Shown here piece by piece: positions 1 to 10,271 of a stretch of 64,000 bases of DNA. The DNA is from Chitinophagia bacterium. Its GTDB lineage: Bacteria; Bacteroidota; Bacteroidia; Chitinophagales; Chitinophagaceae. The position numbers and the translations under genes are program-made. Within the stretch, counting starts at the first letter, position 1. Each line of letters begins with the position of its first letter. The notes beneath the pieces were generated by a model, which saw only the letters and a program-made list of their open reading frames with translations, did not search any database and was not told the DNA's origin. Location of the stretch: contig RFVO01000003.1 in the NCBI GenBank assembly GCA_009928005.1, positions 1 through 64,000 on the forward strand, given 5' to 3'.

Positions 1-506
1 CGCAAGTACACCGGCCCATGATAATTAGCAATCGCCTTAGTGGCAGCCTTGGTTTGGTTAAAATCACAAGGTACAACCACGGTCATGCCTGGTAACATTT
101 TCATTAGTCCAATATCTTCTAAAATTTGATGCGTGGCACCATCTTCACCTAAAGTTAATCCTGCATGCGATGCACAAATTTTTACATTCTTATCGGAATA
201 AGCAACACTTTGTCTAATTTGATCATACACTCTTCCTGTACTAAAGTTTGCAAAAGTAGTAGTGTAAGGAATTTTTCCTCCAATAGTTAAACCTGCAGCC
301 ATACTAATCATATTAGCTTCTGCAATACCTACTTCAATAAAACGATCAGGAAATTCTTTGATAAAGGGACCTAATTTAAATGAACCAGCTAAGTCGGCAG
401 TTAATACCACTACTTCACTATTTTCTTTAGCCAACTCATGAATACCTTCACCAAATCCGGCTCTAGTTTCTTTTTCATTTAAGGCTACTATATCTTTTAC
501 GTTCAT
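1..506 (-). CDS. Transketolase family protein, C-terminal section (3' end runs off the left edge)
   Basis: Reverse strand reads [48 protein letters not shown]...[66 protein letters not shown], typical transketolase pyrimidine-binding/C-terminal half; ATG at 504-506 (complement). Confidence 0.92.
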   Translation of the reverse strand, partial: MNVKDIVALNEKETRAGFGEGIHELAKENSEVVVLTADLAGSFKLGPFIKEFPDRFIEVGIAEANMISMAAGLTIGGKIPYTTTFANFSTGRVYDQIRQSVAYSDKNVKICASHAGLTLGEDGATHQILEDIGLMKMLPGMTVVVPCDFNQTKAATKAIANYHGPVYL

Positions 507-578
507 ATTATTTTAGTTTACTTGAATTTTTTTAAAGTTCGTCTTGTACATTTATTTTTTATAGTACAATGTGTTGAA

Positions 579-2225
579 TTAATTTTCAAAGGTTGAATAA
601 AAATACGGTGTCTTCGCTTCAAACTCGGCACTACAAGTATCTACCATTTTATAAACTCTAGTAATACCTAGGGCCTTTCTTTTTTCATACACTGCATCAT
701 CGTTGGTATTGCCTGTTAATAGTTTAGAAATTTGCATATCACTAAATCCATGTTGTTTGGCCTCTTTCATTAATTCAATAGATATGGTTTCAATTGAATG
801 CTTCATCAATTCTTTTTCGATATTGCAGATGATTCTTATTTGGTATAAAAACCAGTTGTCAATACCTGTGGCTGCTGCTATAGAGCGCACCGTAGACCCT
901 TGCATTAAGGCGTCTTTGATTCTAAATATACGATCCCATTTTGGTACTTTAATGTATTCCATTAACTCCTCATTCTTCATTAAACTCTTTCCATAATAAC
1001 CTAAACCAATGGCTTCATTCTCTAAACTTTGACAAGCTTTTTGAATGGCTTCTGTAAAGCTTCTTCCAATGGCCATTACTTCACCCACACTTTTCATTTG
1101 AAGTCCTAAAGTATCATTCGCGCCTTTGAATTTATCAAAATTCCATCTTGGCATTTTTACAATCACATAATCTAATGCTGGTTCAAAGTAGGCTGAAGTA
1201 GTTTGTGTGATTTGATTTTTTAATTCATCTAATCTATAACCTATGGCTAACTTAGCTGCAATTTTTGCAATGGGGTAGCCCGTTGCTTTTGATGCAAGTG
1301 CAGAAGAGCGAGATACCCTTGGATTAATTTCCACCGCAATTAATTCTTCTGTTACAGGATTTTGTGCAAACTGTACATTACATCCTCCAGCAAAATTTCC
1401 TAAGCTACGCATCATTAACATGGCTTTGTTACGCATGTCTTGGAAAGAAGTATCGCTTAAAGTCATTGCTGGTGCTACGGTGATAGAATCTCCTGTATGC
1501 ACACCCATGGGATCCAAGTTTTCTACAGTACAAATAATAACAACGTTATCGGCCTGGTCTCTTAATAATTCTAATTCATATTCTTTCCAACCTAATACTG
1601 CTTTCTCTACTAATACTTCGTGAATAGGAGAGGCCTTCAAACCTTTCTCTAATGCTGCATCTAATTCAGAAGCGTCATGCACAAATCCTCCACCGGTTCC
1701 GCCTAAGGTGAATGAAGGACGTATTACTAATGGGAAACCTATTACTTGTGCAAATTCTTTTCCTTCCAAAAAACTATTTGCAACCCTACTAGGCGCAACT
1801 GCTACTCCAATTTTTACCATCAATTGTCTGAACTGTTCTCTATCTTCTGCTAAATCAATTGCTGCGACATCCACACCTATCATTCTACAATTATATTGTT
1901 TCCATAAACCAATTTCATCGGCTTCCTTGCATAAGTTTAATGCAGTTTGTCCGCCCATTGTAGGAAGTACCGCATCAATTTGATTTTCTTGTAATATTTG
2001 TTCTATGCTCTCAATAGTCAATGGCAATAAATAAACTTTATCTGCCATCATTGGATCAGTCATAATAGTTGCAGGATTACTATTAATAAGGATCACCTTA
2101 ATACCTTCCTCTCTTAATGAGCGGGCTGCTTGTGAACCAGAATAATCAAACTCGCAGGCCTGACCTATAATGATGGGCCCTGAACCTACAATTAATATTG
2201 TTTTTAAGGAATTGTCTTTTGGCAT
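579..2225 (-). CDS. carB: Carbamoyl-phosphate synthase large subunit, N-terminal half only (carboxyphosphate domain plus oligomerization domain)
   Basis: KTILIVGSGPIIIGQACEFDYSGSQAARSLREEG...GVHTGDSITVAPAMTLSD...EINPRVSRSSALASKATGYPIA; stops after TPYFYSTFEN. Start chosen at MPKDNSL (2225); the longer ORF to 2297 is probably 5' noncoding. Confidence 0.93.
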   Translation of the reverse strand: MPKDNSLKTILIVGSGPIIIGQACEFDYSGSQAARSLREEGIKVILINSNPATIMTDPMMADKVYLLPLTIESIEQILQENQIDAVLPTMGGQTALNLCKEADEIGLWKQYNCRMIGVDVAAIDLAEDREQFRQLMVKIGVAVAPSRVANSFLEGKEFAQVIGFPLVIRPSFTLGGTGGGFVHDASELDAALEKGLKASPIHEVLVEKAVLGWKEYELELLRDQADNVVIICTVENLDPMGVHTGDSITVAPAMTLSDTSFQDMRNKAMLMMRSLGNFAGGCNVQFAQNPVTEELIAVEINPRVSRSSALASKATGYPIAKIAAKLAIGYRLDELKNQITQTTSAYFEPALDYVIVKMPRWNFDKFKGANDTLGLQMKSVGEVMAIGRSFTEAIQKACQSLENEAIGLGYYGKSLMKNEELMEYIKVPKWDRIFRIKDALMQGSTVRSIAAATGIDNWFLYQIRIICNIEKELMKHSIETISIELMKEAKQHGFSDMQISKLLTGNTNDDAVYEKRKALGITRVYKMVDTCSAEFEAKTPYFYSTFEN

Positions 2226-2340
2226 AGAGTACAAAAATATAAATTGCGCAAACCTACAAAAATTTGCCTGAATTTGCCCTATTTTAAGCCTAAACATTTT
2301 TATCCTTTTTTAATGCTATCTTCACCTACAATTCAAGTAT

Positions 2341-2805
2341 ATGGCAGTTATTAAAGAAGGTTCTAAAGCGCCCGCTTTTAAAGGCGTTGATCAGCATGGT
2401 AATACAGTTTCTATTGCCGATTTTAAGGGGCAAAAGCTTGTCCTTTATTTCTACCCAAAAGACGATACACCAGGATGCACTGCTCAGGCATGTAATTTGC
2501 GTGATAATTATAAAGCCTTGCAAAAGAAAGGGTTACAAATTTTAGGCATCAGCGTGGACTCCGTTAAATCGCATGAGAAGTTTATTGCTAAGTACGATTT
2601 GCCTTTTTCTTTGATTGCAGATGAAGACAAGAAAATAGTAGATAAATATAATTTATGGGGCCAGAAGAAATTTATGGGCCGCACCTATATGGGCACTACC
2701 CGTACTACTTTTTTGATAGATGAAGCGGGAATGGTTAGACATATAATTGAAAAGCCTGACACCAAGGATCACGCTAAAGAAATATTAGCCATTAGCGGAT
2801 GGTAA
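2341..2805 (+). CDS. bcp: Thioredoxin-dependent thiol peroxidase (BCP-type peroxiredoxin)
   Basis: LVLYFYPKDDTPGCTAQACNLRDNY peroxiredoxin active site. Confidence 0.95.
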   Translation: MAVIKEGSKAPAFKGVDQHGNTVSIADFKGQKLVLYFYPKDDTPGCTAQACNLRDNYKALQKKGLQILGISVDSVKSHEKFIAKYDLPFSLIADEDKKIVDKYNLWGQKKFMGRTYMGTTRTTFLIDEAGMVRHIIEKPDTKDHAKEILAISGW

Positions 2806-2854
2806 TCATTAAACTCTTTACCTAATTTACAGTCTTATTTTTTTACAAATAGTT

Positions 2855-3613
2855 ATGATTTTTGATTTCAATAAATATTTTTTCTTTTTACAAAGAATTG
2901 GTAGCAGGTATTATATAATTGCTGGCGCCGTTTTTTTTCTATTTTATGTAGTACTTAAAAATAAAATTGTACATCATAAAATACAATCTCTTTTTCCAAA
3001 GAACACCGACTACCTTCGTGAAATATTTTACAGTACTATTACTATTTTAATTTTTGGGTTGATTCCACTATTTTTTATAGCTAACCCTGCTATGAAGTCT
3101 CATACCACTTTATACGATAATATTAGTGATTACGGTTGGTTCTATTATTTTTTAGCTTATCCTATTATGTTTATTATGCACGATACTTATTTTTATTGGA
3201 CGCATCGTATTATGCATCATAAAACTTTATTTAATACTATGCATTTGGTGCATCATAAGTCAACTAATCCTTCGCCCTGGGCGGCTTATGCATTTCATCC
3301 TTTAGAATCTATTGTGGAAGTAGGTATTTTCTTGGTATTTTTATTTACTATACCAGTGCATACAACCCATGTTATTATTTTCTTTTTACTTTCTATAATG
3401 TATAATATTTACGGCCATTTAGGTTGGGAATTATATCCAAAAGGTTTTAGTAAAAGTGTTATTGGCAAATGGATAAACACTTCTGTGAATCATAATCAAC
3501 ACCATAAATATTTTAAAGGCAATTATGGTTTGTACTTTTTATTTTGGGATCGTATTATGGGCACTATTCGCGCCGACTATGATGAAGCATTTGAAGAAGT
3601 GAAAAGCAGGTAA
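2855..3613 (+). CDS. Sterol desaturase / fatty acid hydroxylase family protein
   Basis: His-box pattern HDTYFYWTHRIMHH...HLVHH...NHNQHHKYF in a multi-TM protein. Confidence 0.9.
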   Translation: MIFDFNKYFFFLQRIGSRYYIIAGAVFFLFYVVLKNKIVHHKIQSLFPKNTDYLREIFYSTITILIFGLIPLFFIANPAMKSHTTLYDNISDYGWFYYFLAYPIMFIMHDTYFYWTHRIMHHKTLFNTMHLVHHKSTNPSPWAAYAFHPLESIVEVGIFLVFLFTIPVHTTHVIIFFLLSIMYNIYGHLGWELYPKGFSKSVIGKWINTSVNHNQHHKYFKGNYGLYFLFWDRIMGTIRADYDEAFEEVKSR

Positions 3614-5728
3614 TTATTTCGCAATTACATACACCGCCCAGCTCATTAAATAAGCCATCCCTGTCATCATAAAAAATTGAACGGTAGGCCATTTCCAAGA
3701 TTGTGTTTCTCTTTTCACTACAGCTAGCGTACTCATACATTGCATAGCTAATACATAAAATATCATAAGTGATAAAGCAGCTGCTAAACTATATACAGGG
3801 GTTCCATCGGGTCTTACCGCTGCTTTTAATTTTTCTCTTAGTGAACTATTGTCCGATTCTTCTACACTATATAAAGTAGCCATTGTGCCTACAAATACTT
3901 CTCTTGCTGCAAAAGAAGTAACTAGGGCAATACCTATTTTCCAATCAAAACCCATGGGCGCAATCAGTGGCTCCAATTTTTTGCCTAAAATACCAGCATA
4001 AGAATTTTCTAGTTTTTCACTATTGTACTGCTTCTCTATTTGTTTAAGCGTCTTATTATTTGAGATTACTAATTTTTGAGCTGCATAATTTTCATTTATT
4101 TTCTGCATAGGAGCAGAAGGCCCATAGCTACTCAAAAACCATAAGAGTATACTTATTACAATAATTACTTTACCTGCATCTCTTACAAAAATGCTTGCTT
4201 TTTGAACCATGGTCGTTCCAATATTTTTCCAACGAGGGGCGCGGTATACTGGCAGCTCTAATATAAAATAACTTTTCTCTTTAATATTTATAAACCATTT
4301 TAAAACTGTACTTGCTAGCAAGGCCATTACAATACCCATTAAGTATAATCCCATCATCACCAGCCCTTGTAAACTTAAAAAACCAAAGTACATTCTATCA
4401 TCAATCACTAATGATATTAAAATAGTATACACCGGAAGTCTTGCACTACAACTCATAAAAGGCGTTACCATAATAGTAAGTAAACGCTCTTTTTTATTTT
4501 CTATATTTCTGGCACTCATAATGGCTGGCACTGCACATGCAAAACCACTAATCATGGGCATAACACTTTTTCCATTTAAACCTGCTTTGCGCATAAGCTT
4601 ATCACTTAAAAAACTTATACGCGCCATATAACCTGTGTCTTCTAATAAAGTAATGAGCCCAAATAAAATCATGATTTGCGGAACGAATACTACTATGCCT
4701 CCAATACCCGCTACTAGCCCATTCACTAGTAAGTCCTCCCACCAAACACTCGGTAGTACTGTGTTTAAATAAGTAGTCAAATGGGTAAATATCCATTCAA
4801 TACCATCCATGGGAAATTTCGCCATCCAAAAAACCGATTGAAATAAAACAAATAATACAGAAAGTAAAATAGCATAACCGCCCACTCGGTGTAAAAAAAT
4901 GGAATCTAATTTTTCAGATCTTTTTTTATTGGCAGTTGGGTCTGGTGTAGTTACCCTTGTTTTCATTATCTCACTAATATGACTATAGCGTTCTAGTATT
5001 TCCTGTGCCTGGGTTTTGGTATGATTAAAGTCGTTGTCAATTTCAATTTGTTGAATTTCCTGCTGCATTTCTTTATCTAATGGAAATGTTTCATGATGCA
5101 TTAAATAATGAAGTGCTGCATAATCGCTATGGGTGGGGTATAATTTTTTAAATGCTTCAATAGCTGTAGGCGCTAATTTTTTATTATCAATAAAACTGGC
5201 TTGATTTTTTGAGCGCGTGGTTTGAATAATATTTGTTAATGCAAATTTTAATTCAGAGAGCCCTTTATTTTTTCTAGCGTCAATAGCTACCACTGGAATA
5301 CCTAAATCTTCTTGCAGTCCTGCAATATCTATTTTAATTCCTTTTTTAGCGGCTAGGTCATTCATAGTTAAAGCCAATACCACTGGAATTTTTAAATCAA
5401 TAATTTGACTACAAAAAAGTAAGTTTCTTTTTAAATTACTTGCATCTGCAATCAGCAATATTAAATCTGTTTTGACTTCTTCATCTACACCCATGAGTAC
5501 TTTATAAGCTACCCACTCATCTTCTCTTTTTGGATAAAAACTATAAGTACCAGGTAAATCTATTAAGGTGGTAGGTTGTCCTGCCAACTGCATCTGGCCT
5601 GTTTTTTTATCTACTGTTACGCCCGGGAAATTGCCTACTTTTTGGTGCATACCGGTAAGTGCGTTAAAAAGAGAACTTTTTCCACTATTGGGGTTACCCA
5701 CTAAAGCAATATGTATACCGGCATTCAT
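3614..5728 (-). CDS. feoB: Ferrous iron transport protein B
   Basis: GNPNSGKSSLFNALTG G1 motif, DLPGTYSFYP, and C-terminal Gate-type membrane domains. Confidence 0.96.
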   Translation of the reverse strand: MNAGIHIALVGNPNSGKSSLFNALTGMHQKVGNFPGVTVDKKTGQMQLAGQPTTLIDLPGTYSFYPKREDEWVAYKVLMGVDEEVKTDLILLIADASNLKRNLLFCSQIIDLKIPVVLALTMNDLAAKKGIKIDIAGLQEDLGIPVVAIDARKNKGLSELKFALTNIIQTTRSKNQASFIDNKKLAPTAIEAFKKLYPTHSDYAALHYLMHHETFPLDKEMQQEIQQIEIDNDFNHTKTQAQEILERYSHISEIMKTRVTTPDPTANKKRSEKLDSIFLHRVGGYAILLSVLFVLFQSVFWMAKFPMDGIEWIFTHLTTYLNTVLPSVWWEDLLVNGLVAGIGGIVVFVPQIMILFGLITLLEDTGYMARISFLSDKLMRKAGLNGKSVMPMISGFACAVPAIMSARNIENKKERLLTIMVTPFMSCSARLPVYTILISLVIDDRMYFGFLSLQGLVMMGLYLMGIVMALLASTVLKWFINIKEKSYFILELPVYRAPRWKNIGTTMVQKASIFVRDAGKVIIVISILLWFLSSYGPSAPMQKINENYAAQKLVISNNKTLKQIEKQYNSEKLENSYAGILGKKLEPLIAPMGFDWKIGIALVTSFAAREVFVGTMATLYSVEESDNSSLREKLKAAVRPDGTPVYSLAAALSLMIFYVLAMQCMSTLAVVKRETQSWKWPTVQFFMMTGMAYLMSWAVYVIAK

Positions 5729-5879
5729 GAGGGGGCAAAGCTAGGTTTTATGATTGGGCTAGGTTTACGAAATTAGAAATTGAGCAAAGGCGGAAAGATG
5801 ATAAAAATCATATCAAATTTTAGGGATAGCTGGGTTTTGCTAATAGCTTTATTTAACTTTGGGGCTCAATTAGATAAAT

Positions 5880-7505
5880 ATGCGTAGAATTGTCTTGTGC
5901 TTACTGGTTTTTTCCCCTGTTTTATTGAATGCTCAAAAGCTTAAAAGAGCGGATAAACTACTTACACAAAACTTAGAAAATCATATAAAATTTTTAGCGA
6001 GTGATGAATTAGAAGGTCGTCGTGCAGGAACTTTAGGAGAACAAAAAGCAGTAGACTATATAATTGCGCAATATCAAAATGCTGGTATAAAACCCATGGC
6101 CGCTAATGGCTATATTCAAAGCTTTCCTATTGATGAAGGAAAAAAATTATCAGCTAGTTCTTTTATTAAAGTTAATAAGCAAACACTATTATTAGACAGT
6201 GCTTTTTTTCCTATTTCAAATAGTGGCACGGGCAATATAAAATCCATGGCATCTCTTTCATTAAATGAAGCAAAACAAATTTGGTTTAAAGATGTAGGTG
6301 AAGTTTTGGAAGAAAATACCAGCAATCCACATTTTGATATCAATGAATGGTTGCTTACTACTGCTAAACAAACAAAACAAAAAGGAGGTGCTGCTTTATT
6401 TTTATACAATAGCGGTTCGCTGGTGGATAATATTCAATATTATAAATTTGATACAGCTAAAGCCTTAGCTATTCCTGTTGTTTATATTACTAAAAAGGGT
6501 TTTTCAAAATATTTTAGTGATGAATTAAGTACTTATGATATTGAAGCTAGTATTGAGTTTGAACACCCTTCAAGAACTGCACATAATGTAGTTGCCTTTA
6601 TTGATAACAAAGCGGCCACTACTGTAATACTTGGAGCCCACTTAGATCATTTAGGGTATAACGAAGACCATAATGCGCTGGATATAAATAATAATATTAG
6701 AAACGGTGCCGATGATAATGCAAGTGGAACTGCCGCTTTAATAGAGTTAGCCAAAGCACTTCAAAAAAAATCGCCTAAAAATAATAACTATCTGATTTTA
6801 CATTTTTCTGGAGAAGAGCTAGGGTTATTTGGAAGCAAGTATTGGTTAGATCATCCAACCTATACAGGTAACTTTAATTATATGATTAATATGGATATGG
6901 TTGGTAGGTATGATACAGCTCGAAAATTAACAGTAGGAGGGTTTGGAACTTCTAGTAAGTGGGCGAATATTTTAGCAAGTGTACCTACTTCTTTAATTAC
7001 CCATTATGATAGTGCAGGCTCTGGTCCAAGCGATCATGCTAGTTTTTATAGAAAAGACATGCCAGTATTATTTATGTTTACAGGTAGCCATAGCGATTAC
7101 CATAAAGCCACAGACGATTGGGATAAAATTAATTATGTAGGAGAAAGTCAAATAATTAGATATGTACAGTCTATTATTAAAGCCACAGATGCTGAAGGGA
7201 AATTAGATTTTCTTAAAACACGTGAAGCTGCCATGGGCCGTAGCACTAAGTTTACAGTGAGTTTAGGGGTTATGCCTGATTATGCTTTTACAGGTACTGG
7301 GGTTAGAATTGAAGGGACTAGCCAAGGTAAATTAGCTGAAAAAATAGGATTAAAAGGAGGCGATGTATTATTACAATTAGGGGACTATAAATTAGTAGAT
7401 GTAATGAGTTATATGCAAGCGCTTTCTAAATTTAAAAAAGGAGATGCTTCTGTACTTGTATATAAAAGAGGCACTGAAGAAATAAAAGTTGAAATTATTT
7501 TTTAA
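5880..7505 (+). CDS. M28 family peptidase with C-terminal PDZ domain
   Basis: Signal peptide; GAHLDHLG, GADDNASGTAALIELA, SGEELGLFGS metal-binding motifs; C-terminal PDZ-like GVRIEGTSQGKLAEKIGLKGGDVLLQLG. Confidence 0.92.
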   Translation: MRRIVLCLLVFSPVLLNAQKLKRADKLLTQNLENHIKFLASDELEGRRAGTLGEQKAVDYIIAQYQNAGIKPMAANGYIQSFPIDEGKKLSASSFIKVNKQTLLLDSAFFPISNSGTGNIKSMASLSLNEAKQIWFKDVGEVLEENTSNPHFDINEWLLTTAKQTKQKGGAALFLYNSGSLVDNIQYYKFDTAKALAIPVVYITKKGFSKYFSDELSTYDIEASIEFEHPSRTAHNVVAFIDNKAATTVILGAHLDHLGYNEDHNALDINNNIRNGADDNASGTAALIELAKALQKKSPKNNNYLILHFSGEELGLFGSKYWLDHPTYTGNFNYMINMDMVGRYDTARKLTVGGFGTSSKWANILASVPTSLITHYDSAGSGPSDHASFYRKDMPVLFMFTGSHSDYHKATDDWDKINYVGESQIIRYVQSIIKATDAEGKLDFLKTREAAMGRSTKFTVSLGVMPDYAFTGTGVRIEGTSQGKLAEKIGLKGGDVLLQLGDYKLVDVMSYMQALSKFKKGDASVLVYKRGTEEIKVEIIF

Positions 7506-7517
7506 ATATAATTATTT

Positions 7518-7961
7518 GTGAGTAGTAAAATAATTTTAGACCAAGATGCCATTAACGAAAGCGATTTCGAGGGCTCTCGTATTTTGGGCATTACAGCACC
7601 CATTAAGAATTATCAATTCTGTATTTTACTAAATCAATACATGGGATTTGAATTTAGATTTAATCCCAATCATGAAATTGCACTAAAAAGAAAAAATAGA
7701 ACTTATTATTTTTCAATGTACGAAGGCAACGAGCCCAATACTTCAATTCACCATTTTGTATACCATAATCAATTCGACGGCGAATATTTACTTCCCGAAT
7801 TAAAGCACATGGATTTTATTTGGTGGATAAGAGGGGAGTGGATTGAAGATGAAAAAGTAAATGATATTTTACAAACCGTTCGAGGTATTAAAGGTGTGCA
7901 ATTAGTTGCTGAACTAACACCCGATCAAATAAAAAACAAAGGGCATCTTATTTTTGAATAA
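7518..7961 (+). CDS. IPExxxVDY-family conserved protein (GTG start)
   Basis: 147 aa; LLPELKHMDFIWW resembles the Bacteroidota IPExxxVDY signature. Confidence 0.6.
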   Translation: MSSKIILDQDAINESDFEGSRILGITAPIKNYQFCILLNQYMGFEFRFNPNHEIALKRKNRTYYFSMYEGNEPNTSIHHFVYHNQFDGEYLLPELKHMDFIWWIRGEWIEDEKVNDILQTVRGIKGVQLVAELTPDQIKNKGHLIFE

Positions 7962-7972
7962 GTAGTCCTGGT

Positions 7973-9022
7973 CTAATCGATATAAATTCTTTTTTCTTTT
8001 GCAGCAGTACATTCGCCAATAGTATTGAAATATTCAATACCTAAATCTTGTAAAATAGTTTGGACTTCTTTTAAAGCTGAAGGTGATACTGCAATTAATA
8101 AACCTCCATTGGTTTGCGGATCGGGTAATAATAATTTGGCCTCTTCCTCATTAACAGAGGGCCCCAAAACCACTCCAGCACTAATGGAGCTCCAATTGCG
8201 TGCGGTAGCACCAGGTATAGTTTTTTGTGCGATATAATTTCTTACAGCCGGTATAATGGGTAATTTAATATAATGAATAGAAGCCGATAAATTACTTCCT
8301 TCCATCATCTCAGTTAAATGTCCAATCAAACCAAAACCTGTTACATCGGTCATGGCATGCACTTCTTTTATTTTTCCTAAAGCCTCGCCTGCTTTATTAA
8401 TGGTGGTGAGTTGCTTTACTAAAAAATTTAAATCATCTTCTGTTAACAATTTTCTTTTTTGTGCAGTAGCCATAATACCTACGCCTAATGGTTTGGTTAA
8501 TATTAATACATCCCCTTCCTTAGCAGTATCATTTCTTTTTAAGTTCTCTATATCTACTAGCCCATTAACCACTAATCCAAAAATGGGATCTTGACTATCT
8601 ATACTATGTCCTCCCGCAATCACAATACCAGCATCTGTGCAAGTTTTTCTTGCACCTTCCATTACTTTAGCAGCTTCAGATGCAGGTAGTGTAGCTAAGG
8701 GCCAACCCAATACGGCCAATGCAAAAATAGGTTTACCTCCCATAGCATAAACATCGCTAATAGCGTTCGCTGCAGCAATTTGTCCAAAAGAAAATGCATC
8801 GTCAACAATAGGCATAAAAAAATCAGTGGTACTAATCATTGCTGTTTTTTCATCTAACTTATAAACGGCTGCATCATCTCTACTATCATTACCCACTAAT
8901 AAATTTTTTACATTGGTTTTTGCACCTACATTATGTGCCGCTAATATTTCTGAAAGTATGGCGGGAGAAATTTTACAACCGCAGCCGCCCCCTTTAGAAT
9001 GTTCTGTTAATTTTATACTCAT
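7973..9022 (-). CDS. selD: Selenide, water dikinase
   Basis: GGGCGCKISPAILSEIL N-terminus, GNDSRDDAAVYKL, DVTGFGLIGHLTEM, DPQTNGGLLIAV. Confidence 0.95.
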   Translation of the reverse strand: MSIKLTEHSKGGGCGCKISPAILSEILAAHNVGAKTNVKNLLVGNDSRDDAAVYKLDEKTAMISTTDFFMPIVDDAFSFGQIAAANAISDVYAMGGKPIFALAVLGWPLATLPASEAAKVMEGARKTCTDAGIVIAGGHSIDSQDPIFGLVVNGLVDIENLKRNDTAKEGDVLILTKPLGVGIMATAQKRKLLTEDDLNFLVKQLTTINKAGEALGKIKEVHAMTDVTGFGLIGHLTEMMEGSNLSASIHYIKLPIIPAVRNYIAQKTIPGATARNWSSISAGVVLGPSVNEEEAKLLLPDPQTNGGLLIAVSPSALKEVQTILQDLGIEYFNTIGECTAAKEKRIYID

Positions 9023-9043
9023 GTGTTCCTATTTTATAATCAT

Positions 9044-9703
9044 TTATTTTATTTCAATACATAAAGCATTGAATGCTTCAATAGTTTTTTCATCGCCCTC
9101 CATTAACCAACTTTGAATAGAGGTAGTTAAGGCTTCACTTAAACTCTTTTGCAATTTTTTTAAATTCCAGTTTTGATTCGTAATTTCTTGCAAAGAAATA
9201 GGATTTGCTCCTATTTGATTGGCTGCAACAGATGAAAAAGAATTTTGATTAATATTCAAACCTATTCCAATAACAGTCCAGGTCCAAAGCTTTCCCCTTA
9301 CTAGGTTTTCAATGAGTATACCCCCTGCCTTTCTGTCACAAAAATAGATATCATTGGGTTTTTTAATTTTTGTTTGGTCTCCTGCAAATGAAGCAAAAAA
9401 GGCCCTTGCCCCTAGTGCAATGGCTGCTGAAAACCCAATTTGATCGGCGGGCGTCCAAATTCTACCAGTTTTTAACTGCTTTAGCTCTAAAACATAGCTT
9501 GAAAGTAAGTTTTGCCCTTTTTCACTTTCCCAATTTCGACCATGTTGACCCTTTCCAGCAGTTTGAAAATCAGCCGTATAACAACTGCCAGATAAGGCCA
9601 ATCCCTTATGGACTTGGTCCATGGCATAGATATTGGTACTAGGGATAGTAGTAAGTTCGATGAGCGGCTCCCCTAATAGGATAATTGGTGTGGCAGGTAA
9701 CAA
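9044..9703 (-). CDS. birA: Biotin--[acetyl-CoA-carboxylase] ligase
   Basis: TTIPSTN, AGKGQHGRNWESEKGQNLLSS, KKPNDIYFCDRKAGGILIE. Confidence 0.92.
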   Translation of the reverse strand: MLPATPIILLGEPLIELTTIPSTNIYAMDQVHKGLALSGSCYTADFQTAGKGQHGRNWESEKGQNLLSSYVLELKQLKTGRIWTPADQIGFSAAIALGARAFFASFAGDQTKIKKPNDIYFCDRKAGGILIENLVRGKLWTWTVIGIGLNINQNSFSSVAANQIGANPISLQEITNQNWNLKKLQKSLSEALTTSIQSWLMEGDEKTIEAFNALCIEIK

Positions 9704-9796
9704 AGAATTGCTATTTTTGTAAAGTTAGTTTAGAATCATTTTAGTACCTTAAAATGTTTGAATTAATAAGCATTTAACAAATAAATATAAGAATCA

Positions 9797-10201
9797 TTGG
9801 AACCTCTTTCTGCCCTCAAAAACCGTAAAAAATCTACGGTATTACAACTTACTCGAAGCTCAAAAATTTTCAAAACTATTATACAAGCTATCCAAGATAA
9901 AAAGGGTACTAATATTATAAGTTTAGACTTAAAGAAAATACCAGAGTCTACTAGCGATTTTTTTATTATCTGCGAAGCCAATAATACAACTCAACTTAAG
10001 GCAATTGCCGATTATATAGAATTTGAAGTGAAAACTAAATGCGGAGAAATTCCTTATAAAAGTGAAGGAAAAAACGCAGCGCAATGGTTACTTATTGATT
10101 ATATCAATGTGGTAGTACATGTTATGCATCCGGAAGCAAGACATTTTTATCAATTAGAAGATATGTGGAGCGATGCGGATACAAAATTGCATGATCTTTA
10201 A
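9797..10201 (+). CDS. rsfS: Ribosome silencing factor (apparent TTG start)
   Basis: DFFIICEANNTTQLKAIADYIE...WLLIDYINVVVHVMHPEARHFYQLEDMWSDA, RsfS/Iojap family. Confidence 0.95.
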   Translation: MEPLSALKNRKKSTVLQLTRSSKIFKTIIQAIQDKKGTNIISLDLKKIPESTSDFFIICEANNTTQLKAIADYIEFEVKTKCGEIPYKSEGKNAAQWLLIDYINVVVHVMHPEARHFYQLEDMWSDADTKLHDL

Positions 10202-10271
10202 AACTTATTTAAAAAAATATTGTTACTAAATAGTAACGTAAATTATATACAACAAGCATTAATAGTCACTC

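Noticed and set aside
703-1983. Plus-strand ORFs (97, 67, 91 aa) opposite carB
   Set aside because: Antisense shadows of a conserved CDS.
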